A stretch of 64,000 nucleotides of DNA from KBS-96 sp964247975 (GTDB lineage Bacteria; Acidobacteriota; Terriglobia; Bryobacterales; Bryobacteraceae): the NCBI GenBank assembly GCA_964247975.1, contig CAXTWH010000029.1, positions 1 to 64,000 of the forward strand. The letters run 5' to 3'. Below, one piece after another: positions 1 to 6,907 of the stretch (its first letter is position 1; the number at the start of each line of letters is the position of its first letter). The notes under the pieces are model-generated. The model was not told the DNA's origin, searched no databases, and saw nothing but the letters and a program-made list of their open reading frames with translations. The position numbers and the translations under genes were made by a program.

Positions 1-1
1 G

Positions 2-97
2 TTCCTGATCCAGCAAATGGGTCGAGCACGGTTTGACATCCGTTTGCTTTTTCACGATCAAGAAGATTTCGCACCCATACAGCAGAAATTCGGCTGA
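2..97 (+). CDS. C-terminal end of an unidentified protein (5' partial)
   Basis: A reading frame is open from the window edge to a TGA at 95-97. It encodes 31 residues with an ordinary protein-like composition (Arg, Asp, Gln, Phe rich), ending QQKFG. The start and most of the gene lie outside the window. The piece is too short to assign to a family, and an open frame of this length can occur by chance. The call rests only on composition and on its position at the edge, ahead of a gene on the same strand. Confidence 0.35.
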   Translation, partial: FLIQQMGRARFDIRLLFHDQEDFAPIQQKFG

Positions 98-460
98 GTA
101 TTTAAACCAGCGATGAACAGGCTGCGCAAGATTATCTGTAAAGGTAGATGTTGTATCCGAAAGCTTCGGGGGCTGATGCTCAATGGTTCTGTTAGGCAGA
201 TCAAGTAGAAGTTGCAATACATCGCTAATATACTCCGGTTTGCCCAATTTCAAATTTCAGGAAAAGCCTAAATCTGCAAGCTCAAGCAGACTAGTCCGAA
301 AGGCCGATTATCAAACACACGGCTTTTCTGTGATCAAAATAACTATTTATCGCTTCAGAAGTTTACGCTGATATTGCCAACTGGAAAGAGAGTTTCGGCT
401 GGAGGCAGACTTTTATGGATCTTTTTTGTGTTCGACTAATCAAAATACACTTGGAATAGA
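98..460. other. Intergenic stretch, no gene seen
   Basis: This stretch separates the edge fragment from the histidine kinase gene. The only frame here, a 62-codon frame at 183-371, has no ribosome binding site and an unconvincing composition. I see no strong hairpin. The promoter for the downstream kinase presumably lies in the AT-richer 3' part (about 390-455), but no convincing -35/-10 pair could be fixed. Confidence 0.5.
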
Positions 461-463
461 TTG

Positions 464-1297
464 ATGCGGATTGATGCTGGCAGGCAATTAGACTCAACTG
501 AAGACCAACTCAGCTCAAGTTCTAAGCTTGGTTCAGTGGTAGACCATGACGGTTCGGCAAGCAAAACGCGCCAAACGGAAAAAGCACCTAGAACACCAGC
601 TCAGAGCAGTCCAGAATGGCAGGATTTCGTGTCCCGCGCCAGCCATGATCTGCAAGGACCATTGCGGAACATCGTGATCTGCTCAGAACTGCTGTTGCGG
701 CGACATAACAGCGCGCTGGATCAGAATGGCCAGGAACTTCTGCAATTGATTGCCGATGAATCAAAATGCGGGTTGGCGTTAACCAAAGCTCTTTTTGCTT
801 ACGCCCGGGCGCTTGAAGGTGGCTTTGATCCAGCTCCTGTGCAGCTTGAACACGTGCTGCGCCATGCTCTTGTTAAATTGAAAGACTCTCTCGAAAAAGC
901 GGGCGCTGTGGTGAGTTCTGATCCGCTGCCGCAGATTGTGGGCGACAACAATCAACTGGAGCAGGTATTTCAGAATTTGCTGGATAATGCCATTCGTTAT
1001 CGAGGCACAACTGCGCCGGTAATTCATGTTTCCGCCGTGCAGCGTGAAACGAATTGGATTATCTCCGTGGCGGATAACGGCACCGGCATTGCGGAGCGTT
1101 TTAAAGATCGTGTTTTTAAGCCTTTCGAGCGGCTTCACAAACAGCCGGTATCCGGGTCCGGTTTGGGGCTGGCGACTTGCAAGCGCATTGTGGAAAAGCA
1201 TCATGGGCAGATCTGGGTGGAATCCACCCCGGATGTTGGCTCCACTTTTTTCTTTTCACTGCCGATTAAGCCTGCCGGGCCTACACTGGAACAATAA
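464..1297 (+). CDS. Sensor histidine kinase lacking an obvious sensor domain
   Basis: This is a HisKA plus HATPase_c kinase of about 277 residues. The H-box with the phospho-accepting His is in ASHDLQGPLRNI (about residue 61). The ATP-binding part shows an N-box (NLLDNAIRYRG), a G1 box (DNGTGIA), an F-box (FKPFERL) and a G2 box (GSGLGLA), all with key residues present. The first 55 residues are hydrophilic and low in complexity, and there is no membrane segment or PAS/GAF domain, so it is probably cytoplasmic and receives its signal from a partner. I chose the ATG at 464; a TTG directly before it (461) is in frame, and GGAA sits 8 bases upstream. No response regulator gene is adjacent; the nearest one in the window is at 17401. 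The bacteriophytochrome-like kinase output module is a close relative by motif pattern. Confidence 0.85.
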   Translation: MRIDAGRQLDSTEDQLSSSSKLGSVVDHDGSASKTRQTEKAPRTPAQSSPEWQDFVSRASHDLQGPLRNIVICSELLLRRHNSALDQNGQELLQLIADESKCGLALTKALFAYARALEGGFDPAPVQLEHVLRHALVKLKDSLEKAGAVVSSDPLPQIVGDNNQLEQVFQNLLDNAIRYRGTTAPVIHVSAVQRETNWIISVADNGTGIAERFKDRVFKPFERLHKQPVSGSGLGLATCKRIVEKHHGQIWVESTPDVGSTFFFSLPIKPAGPTLEQ

Positions 1298-1335
1298 GCC
1301 GTACCGCATAAGCGGTATCTGGTGTCAGAGCCCGA

Positions 1336-2454
1336 ATGGTTGTCAAAAATAACCTTAGTTTTCTTCGCGCAAAGCGTGATGTTGGAGCAAGCGAACTGGC
1401 CCAGGCGGTTGGAGTCAGCCGCCAGACCATTTATTCCATCGAATCAGGATCATTCACGCCGAATACGGCAGTGGCCTTACGTTTGGCGCAGTTTCTGAAC
1501 TGCCGCGTGGAAGAAATCTTCAGCCTTGAACCGGAGCAGAAGCCTGATGGGGAGTCCGCCCCCGCGCAACTCATTGACGAGCGTAAACGTGTTTATCCCG
1601 GCCAGACGGTGCAACTTGGCCGTATCGGTTCAGAGCTAATCGCTGTTCCCGGCAGCGAAACTGCGGAACGTTATCCGAGTGGCGTGAACGGAATCGTGGT
1701 GCAGGGGAATCGTCGGAACGCTTCAGGTTTGACAGTTCAGATACTGGATGAATCGCTGCTGGAAAGCAGTTTAATCGTGGCCGGGTGTGATCCGGCGGTG
1801 ACGCTGCTGGCGAACCCATTGGAGAAGGCCGGGGTTCATCTGGCGCCGTGGCTGGCAAACAGCTCATCGGCTCTGGCATTGCTTAAAGAAAACAAAATTC
1901 ACATTGCCGGCTGCCACATGAGCAGTGCGAAAACAGGCGAACTGAATCTGCAATTTATTCATAAGATCACTGCTGATCTGGAATTAGCCGTAATCAGTTT
2001 TGTGCTGTGGCAGGAAGGATTGCTGGTAGCGCGCGGCAACCCGAAAAAGATACAAACGATTGGGGACCTGGCGCGAACCGATGTGTGCCTAGTGAATCGC
2101 GAACAAGGCTCCGGCACGCGCTGCCTGCTTGACGCTTTGTTAGCTGAGGCCGCGATTACCCCGCGCATGGTATGCGGCTACAACAACACGATGAAAAGCC
2201 ACATGGCAGTGGCGGGTGAAGTGTTGAGCGGGAAAGCTGACTGTGGTTTAGCAATCAGTTCAGCCGCACGATTGACGGGGTTGACGTTTATTCCGCTCAC
2301 GACAGAGCGATACGATTTTGTTGTTCGAAAAGAATGGCTGGGCGAGAAGCCGATTCAACGATTTTTTGAAGAATTGAGCCGCTCCGCGATTCAACACCGT
2401 TTGGAAGCGGTTTGCGGCTACGATGCAACCCATTGCGGTGAAACAGCGGTGTAG
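1336..2454 (+). CDS. HTH (XRE) regulator fused to a periplasmic-binding-like ligand domain
   Basis: Residues 1-65 form an XRE-type helix-turn-helix (LAQAVGVSRQTIYSIESG), of the kind that binds operator DNA. The rest (about 80-370) resembles the substrate-binding-like domain found in molybdate/tungstate-type regulators: it has the features VAGCDPAVTLLA, HIAGCHMSS, VNREQGSGTRCLLDALL and GKADCGLAI, typical of the PBP_like domain that senses a small oxyanion or ligand. The product is 372 residues and cytoplasmic, with no signal peptide. The gene starts 38 bases after the kinase stop and may be co-transcribed with it. This domain order is known for regulators of molybdenum-cofactor-related or solute uptake genes; the ligand here is not determinable. 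The molybdenum hydroxylase genes of this window are 32 kb away, so a link is only speculative. Confidence 0.82.
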   Translation: MVVKNNLSFLRAKRDVGASELAQAVGVSRQTIYSIESGSFTPNTAVALRLAQFLNCRVEEIFSLEPEQKPDGESAPAQLIDERKRVYPGQTVQLGRIGSELIAVPGSETAERYPSGVNGIVVQGNRRNASGLTVQILDESLLESSLIVAGCDPAVTLLANPLEKAGVHLAPWLANSSSALALLKENKIHIAGCHMSSAKTGELNLQFIHKITADLELAVISFVLWQEGLLVARGNPKKIQTIGDLARTDVCLVNREQGSGTRCLLDALLAEAAITPRMVCGYNNTMKSHMAVAGEVLSGKADCGLAISSAARLTGLTFIPLTTERYDFVVRKEWLGEKPIQRFFEELSRSAIQHRLEAVCGYDATHCGETAV

Positions 2455-2687
2455 AAGGAGGCTAATTCGGTTTAAGCGCGTTTTATCAAATTCTTATTCC
2501 TTCAATGCACAGCACTGTTATCCCGCGCGCATCCATTTGGCTGGTCAGATTGCCCGCTGTATACTGAACCTCTAAGTGCAAACATCCCTGGCAGAAACTC
2601 TGTTTGTGTGCCGGTTCAGACTGTTCTGACCTGAACCCCAAGAACTCCATCAGAATCAGATACGAAACTGATGTTTTGGAGAGAAGA

Positions 2688-2963
2688 ATGAAGAAGGCAA
2701 GGTTCAGTGAAGAGCAGATTGTAGCGGCGCTGCAGCCAATGGCTGCGGGAAGGACGGCATCCGACATGGCGCGCGAGTTGGGGGTCAGCAAGCACACGAT
2801 GTACGCGTGGAACAAAAAGTATGGCGGGATGACGAGCGATGAGGCGAAGCGACTGAAGCATCTGGAGGAGGAGAACCGACGACTGAAGGTGGCGGTAGCG
2901 GACCTGACGCTGGATCGTGACGTTCTGAAAGCGGTGATCTCAAAAAACGGGTGGAGCTCGTGA
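2688..2963 (+). CDS. IS3-family transposase OrfA (HTH and leucine zipper)
   Basis: A 91-residue protein. Residues 1-55 carry an HTH_Tnp_1 helix-turn-helix (FSEEQIVAALQ...ASDMARELGVSKHTMYAW) that recognises the element ends. Residues 60-85 form a heptad-rich coiled coil (LKHLEEENRRLK) for oligomerisation. The ATG at 2688 follows GGAGAGAAG. The gene ends in the sequence A AAA AAC (2942-2948, in the zero frame), a classical slippery heptamer. OrfB is in the -1 frame and overlaps by 13 bases, so an OrfAB fusion by programmed -1 frameshifting, as known in this family, is the expected mode of expression. Confidence 0.9.
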   Translation: MKKARFSEEQIVAALQPMAAGRTASDMARELGVSKHTMYAWNKKYGGMTSDEAKRLKHLEEENRRLKVAVADLTLDRDVLKAVISKNGWSS

Positions 2964-3794
2964 GCCGTCGTGAAGATGTCGCGCTCGCTGTTGAGAAGTT
3001 CGGAATCAGCGAGCGCAGGGCTTGCGGGCTGATGGGAATTGAGCGAAGCAGTTGCCGATATCGGATGAAACCTCAGCGGCATCCGGAAGCAGCCAGGGAG
3101 GTGAAGAGGCTGGCGGAAGCGCATCCGCGGTACGGGTATCGGAGAGTGACGGCAGTGCTGAATCGAGAGGGCCACCAAGGGAACCACAAGCGTGTGTGGC
3201 GGCTTCGAAGCGAGTTGGGTCTAGCGGTGCGGCGGAGGCCGAAGCGGCGGCTTAAGAGAGAACATCCCGCTGCTGTGAAGGCGGTGCGGATGAATGAGCA
3301 ATGGGCAATGGATTTCATACAGCGACGCGGCGGTAAACGGGCAAACTCTGCGGGCGCTGACGCTGATCGATCTCTACACGCGCGAGTGCCTCGCCATCGA
3401 GGTGGCCGCCTCGATCGGAGCTCATCGGGTGGCGCGTGTGCTGGATCGCGTGATGAACGAGCGCGGGGCGACGCCGGCAAGTCTGCGCGTTGACAACGGG
3501 CCTGAGTTTATCGCCGGACATCTGAAGAAATGGGCGGAACAGAAAAAGAGCGGGATCCGGCACATACAGCCGGGCAAGTCGCAGCAGAACGGGCACATTG
3601 AAAGCTTTAACGGAAGACTACGAGACGAAGGCCTGAATATGAACTGTGTTCTGCATCTCGGGGAGGCCAGGGAAAAGATCGGACAATGGCGAACGCACTA
3701 CAATGAGGAACGGCCGCACAGTTCGTCAGCATACCGAACCCCTGTGGAGTTCGCGCGTGCGCTGCCGGTCGGCGCGCCGACCGGCAGCGCATAG
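2951..3794 (+). pseudogene. IS3-family transposase OrfB, broken by a one-base insertion
   Basis: The 5' part (from GTG 2951) encodes the HTH_21 region (HPRYGYRRVTAVLNREGH) and reaches the first catalytic Asp in QWAMDF. The frame is then lost near 3320 and resumes in the +1 frame with SDAAVNGQTLRALTLIDLY, the second Asp (LRVDNGPEF) and the catalytic Glu (NGHIESFNGRLRDE), ending at 3794. Removing one C at about 3320 restores a continuous rve integrase core (MDF-I-SDAAVNGQ). The DDE residues are all present but split between two frames, so the copy is most likely dead. A sequencing error is the alternative. Confidence 0.85.
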
Positions 3795-3857
3795 GCTGCT
3801 TGAAAGTGGCGAATTTATAGTTAACACTGGTGGAGTAAACAGGGGCAGGTCCCAACA

Positions 3858-4262
3858 CCAACTGTGGTTAACCCAGACCCAGAGGCGGTGATGGCCAGAC
3901 CTCCAGCCACAAAAGTACCGCCTATCAAAGTCGATCCTCCAGCAAACGTACCCATCAATCCGTACATGCTGTTTGTTTGCCGGCCAACCGATTGAATTAC
4001 TGCAAGCCCGAACGGGTTGATATCACCATTGCTATCTGACCCCAGATTTATGGTTCCAGAACCAAACGTTGTGTTGCTGTTGTAGGAGTTATAGGAATAA
4101 CCGATGCTAGTTCCGTTGTAGGTCAATGGATTTGTATCAACAGTTCCATTAATGCACGCTCCTCCATTGCCGTCGCAAGTTCCCGAAGCAATCGTTACTG
4201 TGACGCTCGTTTCGGTTTGGTTACTTGCTGTAACGCAATCTTCACCGCTTGGATCGATATTG
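3858..4262 (-). pseudogene. C-terminal relic of an RHS repeat-associated protein
   Basis: The frame reads leftward from about 4262 and begins PLSNIDPSGEDC, which resembles the end of the RHS core (NPLSxxDPSGxDC) followed by a glycine/asparagine-rich variable tip of about 130 residues (for example GTFAGGSTLIGGTFVAGG). There is no start codon of its own: immediately upstream the homology stops and an in-frame TGA appears within nine codons. The 3' end runs straight into the right end of the IS element and terminates inside it at 3821. So only the last part of an RHS protein survives, truncated on both sides. RHS proteins are large cell-surface or secreted shells with toxin or adhesive tips; the family assignment rests on the short junction motif. 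Confidence 0.6.
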
Positions 4263-4576
4263 CTCAACGGAAGGCAACTCGCTTTCCTGGCTCATTCCGG
4301 GTTCTTCAAATATTTAGAACAGCTCAACAATCGAAAAATCCATGCTACTCGTCAGTAGCCTTGTTGGGCGGCGGCAAGGACTACTTTTAAAAATCCGCTG
4401 GTTATCAACCTTATTGCAGAATGTTGTTGCCAATTGGTTTTGCTGTGCAACTGGGTTCTGCAAAACGGAAACAGAGCAAATCACAAGCCCACTGATTTCG
4501 TGCGTAAACCTTCGTTTGCGCAACTCCAAAAAATCGTGATTCGCGTTGAACTCTGCCGGAGAGCATCGGCCGTCAG
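4263..4576. other. Intergenic stretch, no gene seen
   Basis: This lies between the truncated RHS relic and the stop codon of the hydrolase gene. Short frames exist on both strands, but none has a ribosome binding site or recognisable motif. It is probably the debris of whatever deletion or insertion cut the RHS gene. Confidence 0.45.
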
Positions 4577-5788
4577 CTAACGTCTACACTCGATTTCTGG
4601 ATACTGCGGACTCCGCTGAAGCCTCGAAGCTGGCACTCCTCGCAGGTATACGTCGAAAAAGCTATTGATGTAATGCTCTGCGATTGCGAGTTGCCGCCTC
4701 CCATTTAAACGCTTGTCTGGCATCCGCAGCAGGCTCATCAGTAAGGGACTCTTCACGTCGTCGCTGAAGCCGAAGTGCGTCGCACGCCGAATCGTGACTT
4801 GCAGCCTGCTGTCACGAGGCAGTCGATTGAAAATTGAACGCAAGTTCGCTTCAACCGGACCGGTCTCCGCAACGGACTCGCCGCTGTGATCGCTCATCAG
4901 GAACATAAACGGCTGTGACACGCCTTCAGCAATCACGCTGCCGAATGGCGCGCCATCTATATTTATGCCCGCCTTGCACCTGGGATCGTCATGACAGAAT
5001 TGAAGTGCTTCGGCACCGCCGAGTGAATGGCCGAACGCTCCAATATGCTGCAGATCGAGCTTTCCACGAAATTTACCGGAAGGATCGCTGGCATTCAGTC
5101 TCTCCATTTGATCGAGCGCAAAGCTCATGTCGGTGCTCCACGTTCGAACAAGTCTAGTCGCAATGCGCACCCTTTGGGATTCACCGGCCAGTTCAGCATT
5201 GTTTTCGGGCGATCTCGCGATTGGGGTTCCGTTTGGAAGCACCACAACAAAGGTTCGATACGGCGCATCGATACCGACCACCACGTATCCGTGGCTCGCT
5301 AAGTCCTCGGCCAGCGTCGTGTAATCCGTGGTGAGGGCCGAATGCCCTCCTCGCATGAGCACTACCGGATAGGACTTCTGCTGAGGCGATACTTCCGGAT
5401 CGTGTACGCTGTGGCTGCGAACCCGCGACAAATCTCGCGTCAGAAAGTGGGTGAGCAGAAACCCGGTCTGGTGCGCGAGCGCAATCCGCCAAGAAGCGGG
5501 AAGATAGTTGTCGAACGCTTGTTTCGATGAACTTGCGGCGGGATACCAGACCCAAGCAAAAAGCTTTCTGTCGGCGCTTGGCGGTAGGGCCAGCGAATCC
5601 GTATGCGCCGAATCGATCCAAACGTACCGCGTACGACCGACCGCAAAAAGTCCAGTCGGTGTCGGTAGCGTTGTCACTCTGAAGTGATCCAGCCATAGCA
5701 CGCCCAGTAAGACTGCAACTAGGGCGACAGCAACAAGCGGTATGGTGACCAGGATCTTGAGTACGCGCCGGTATCTCGCCTTGTGCAT
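4577..5788 (-). CDS. Alpha/beta hydrolase of the PAF-acetylhydrolase type, membrane-anchored
   Basis: A 403-residue protein with one N-terminal transmembrane segment (about 10-32, ILVTIPLVAVALVAVLLGVL), so the catalytic domain is likely periplasmic. The nucleophile elbow is GHSLGG (Ser within IGAFGHSLGGAEAL, about residue 253), the oxyanion region is VVLMRGGHS, and a candidate acid and His lie in NIDGAPFG and RRATHFGFSDD. Layout and length match the platelet-activating-factor acetylhydrolase isoform II family, which cleaves ester bonds of lipids or small esters; the true substrate is unknown. Its ATG directly follows the TAA of the upstream gene (TAAATG), implying translational coupling. It is the last gene of the PadR-led operon. 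Confidence 0.8.
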   Translation of the reverse strand: MHKARYRRVLKILVTIPLVAVALVAVLLGVLWLDHFRVTTLPTPTGLFAVGRTRYVWIDSAHTDSLALPPSADRKLFAWVWYPAASSSKQAFDNYLPASWRIALAHQTGFLLTHFLTRDLSRVRSHSVHDPEVSPQQKSYPVVLMRGGHSALTTDYTTLAEDLASHGYVVVGIDAPYRTFVVVLPNGTPIARSPENNAELAGESQRVRIATRLVRTWSTDMSFALDQMERLNASDPSGKFRGKLDLQHIGAFGHSLGGAEALQFCHDDPRCKAGINIDGAPFGSVIAEGVSQPFMFLMSDHSGESVAETGPVEANLRSIFNRLPRDSRLQVTIRRATHFGFSDDVKSPLLMSLLRMPDKRLNGRRQLAIAEHYINSFFDVYLRGVPASRLQRSPQYPEIECRR

Positions 5789-6283
5789 TTAGAGCTTCAG
5801 ATAATAAACAGGAGCTATTGCTGCAAAGGCAGTGCCGGTTTGCAGTGCAAGCACAAAAAGCGTTTGTTTTGGCGCGCGCGGCAGCCATTTCACGGCGAAG
5901 AATGCCAGAATCGGCATCTGTCCGACCATAAGCATCTGCCAAACATGGGCAATCGCTCCCTCGTCGGTCTCGTGAACAACGCCGAAGATCGCGATGCTGA
6001 CCAGTACGATTGCTGATGCCGTGAGCGACATCGCCATTGGAAGAAAAGCACTCGGTTTTCTTACGACGGCGAGCAGCGAACTGGGGTGTTCTTGGTTTCT
6101 CTCGGCATAACTGGCTACCACGCATCCGGCCGACCACCGCAGCGCCTTCCAGTCGCTTTCGATGTAGTCCAGTTCGCGTTCCATTGCTTCTCCCCATTCC
6201 GAACGCGTTGGCGGAAGCACATGGAACGCGTGGCTCATTAGAGCTAGGGCGATTCGTTTCAGAACCGAAACTCGGCCGCTCAT
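5789..6283 (-). CDS. Small membrane protein in a PadR operon
   Basis: 164 residues. The N-terminal half is soluble and contains LPPTRSEWGEAMERELDYIESDWKAL in parts, a signature common in proteins encoded next to PadR regulators and ADOP-like permeases. The C-terminal half has three hydrophobic segments (about 82-103, 114-130 and 140-160). No catalytic motif is visible. The ATG overlaps the padR stop by four bases (ATGA at 6280-6283). The arrangement regulator, membrane protein, lipid hydrolase suggests an envelope-stress or membrane-active-compound response, by inference. Confidence 0.7.
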   Translation of the reverse strand: MSGRVSVLKRIALALMSHAFHVLPPTRSEWGEAMERELDYIESDWKALRWSAGCVVASYAERNQEHPSSLLAVVRKPSAFLPMAMSLTASAIVLVSIAIFGVVHETDEGAIAHVWQMLMVGQMPILAFFAVKWLPRAPKQTLFVLALQTGTAFAAIAPVYYLKL

Positions 6284-6594
6284 GGGATCGCTCCTGCCAG
6301 CTTGCCGCGGACAGCAGGTGACGTGCTTGACGATTCAATAGCGCGCGCGAAAGCCAAGCCGTTCGCGCTCAGCTTGTACGCATGGCGAGCCGGCTTGCCC
6401 GGGCGTTCCGGCTCCTGCCACTTCGATTCCAACAGTCCTTGATCGCTAAGCCGTATGAGCAGCGGATAAAGCGTGCCCGACTTCAAACCTGTTTGCTTCG
6501 AAAGTTCGTAGCCGTACTGCCACTTGTGCGGCTGTTGGAGCATTGCGGCAAGCAGTTCCCGGGTTTGCGCCGAGCTATTCGGCTTTCGCGCCAT
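6280..6594 (-). CDS. PadR-family transcriptional regulator
   Basis: A 104-residue winged-helix protein with the PadR hallmark QYGYELSKQTGLKSGTLYPLLIRLSDQGLL and the wing EPERPGKPARHAYKLSANG (fragments quoted). PadR dimers repress their own operon until a ligand, often a phenolic or membrane-active compound, is bound. I chose the ATG at 6594; a much longer in-frame extension to 6906 has no homology-like content and would run over the candidate promoter and operator. The gene is first in a three-gene operon with tight overlaps. Confidence 0.88.
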   Translation of the reverse strand: MARKPNSSAQTRELLAAMLQQPHKWQYGYELSKQTGLKSGTLYPLLIRLSDQGLLESKWQEPERPGKPARHAYKLSANGLAFARAIESSSTSPAVRGKLAGAIP

Positions 6595-6601
6595 CTTCTT
6601 A

Positions 6602-6634
6602 ATATCAACATATGTAGAGTTTCTTGTCAACTCT
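6602..6634 (-). promoter_or_regulatory. Candidate padR promoter with operator-like inverted repeat
   Basis: On the minus strand TTGACA (6630-6625) is followed after 17 bases by TGATAT (6607-6602), a good -35 with a poor -10. A perfect inverted repeat AGAGTT-N7-AACTCT (6616-6634) covers the -35, and a CATATG palindrome lies beside it. PadR proteins typically bind such dyads over their own promoter, so autorepression is the natural reading. Transcription from this -10 would start at or next to the padR ATG. Confidence 0.5.
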
Positions 6635-6907
6635 CGTATTTGACCGAATGTAAAGGCCCGTGAAGGACAAGCCGCGATCAGCCGTGGGACAGCGATTCTT
6701 TCAGCGGCAAGCTGAGTTTTCTTCCTGAAGAAATTGACACAGAATCTCAACAAAGAGTTCCGCGCAATTGGCCAGAGCCGTGTTGAAACCCGTTGCAGCT
6801 TGCCTTTTCTGAAATTTTTGAATGCCTTTCTGAGCGGTGTTCGAATGGAGCCAAACCTAATGCATCCTGCCCAATTTGTTATCCTGAAGTTTCCCGCTTT
6901 CCACAAT

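Larger units (their letters stand above)
2622..3857 (+). mobile_element. IS3-family insertion sequence (IS407-like), probably defective
   Basis: The element carries overlapping orfA and orfB with a DDE integrase core. Its probable ends are imperfect terminal repeats: TGTTCTGACCTG at 2622-2633 matches the complement of 3846-3857 (TGTTGGGACCTG) in 10 of 12 bases, and both are followed by CCCC. That gives 1236 bp, normal for the IS3 family. No target duplication is visible (AGAC on the left, CCAA on the right), so an end may be misplaced or the element may have suffered a flanking deletion. The right end sits directly against the RHS tail relic. A one-base insertion in orfB makes autonomous transposition unlikely. 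Confidence 0.8.

Noticed and set aside
183..371. A 62-codon frame near the left edge
   Set aside because: It has no ribosome binding site, an implausible composition, and lies in an otherwise non-coding stretch.
2486..3187. A 233-codon minus-strand frame across the IS element
   Set aside because: It is an antisense shadow of orfA and orfB, which have clear transposase motifs.
2618..3861. Target-site duplication of the IS3 element
   Set aside because: The flanking bases (AGAC and CCAA) do not match; shifting the ends by a few bases did not give a duplication either.
5193..6338. A 381-codon minus-strand frame overlapping the hydrolase and membrane-protein genes
   Set aside because: It is a shadow frame with Arg/Ser/Cys-rich composition and no motifs; the genes in the other frame carry clear family features and tight coupling.
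6734..6907. N-terminal extension of the LptC/A-like gene
   Set aside because: The first 58 codons have no hydrophobic signal and read as intergenic; the ATG at 6908 directly begins the membrane anchor.
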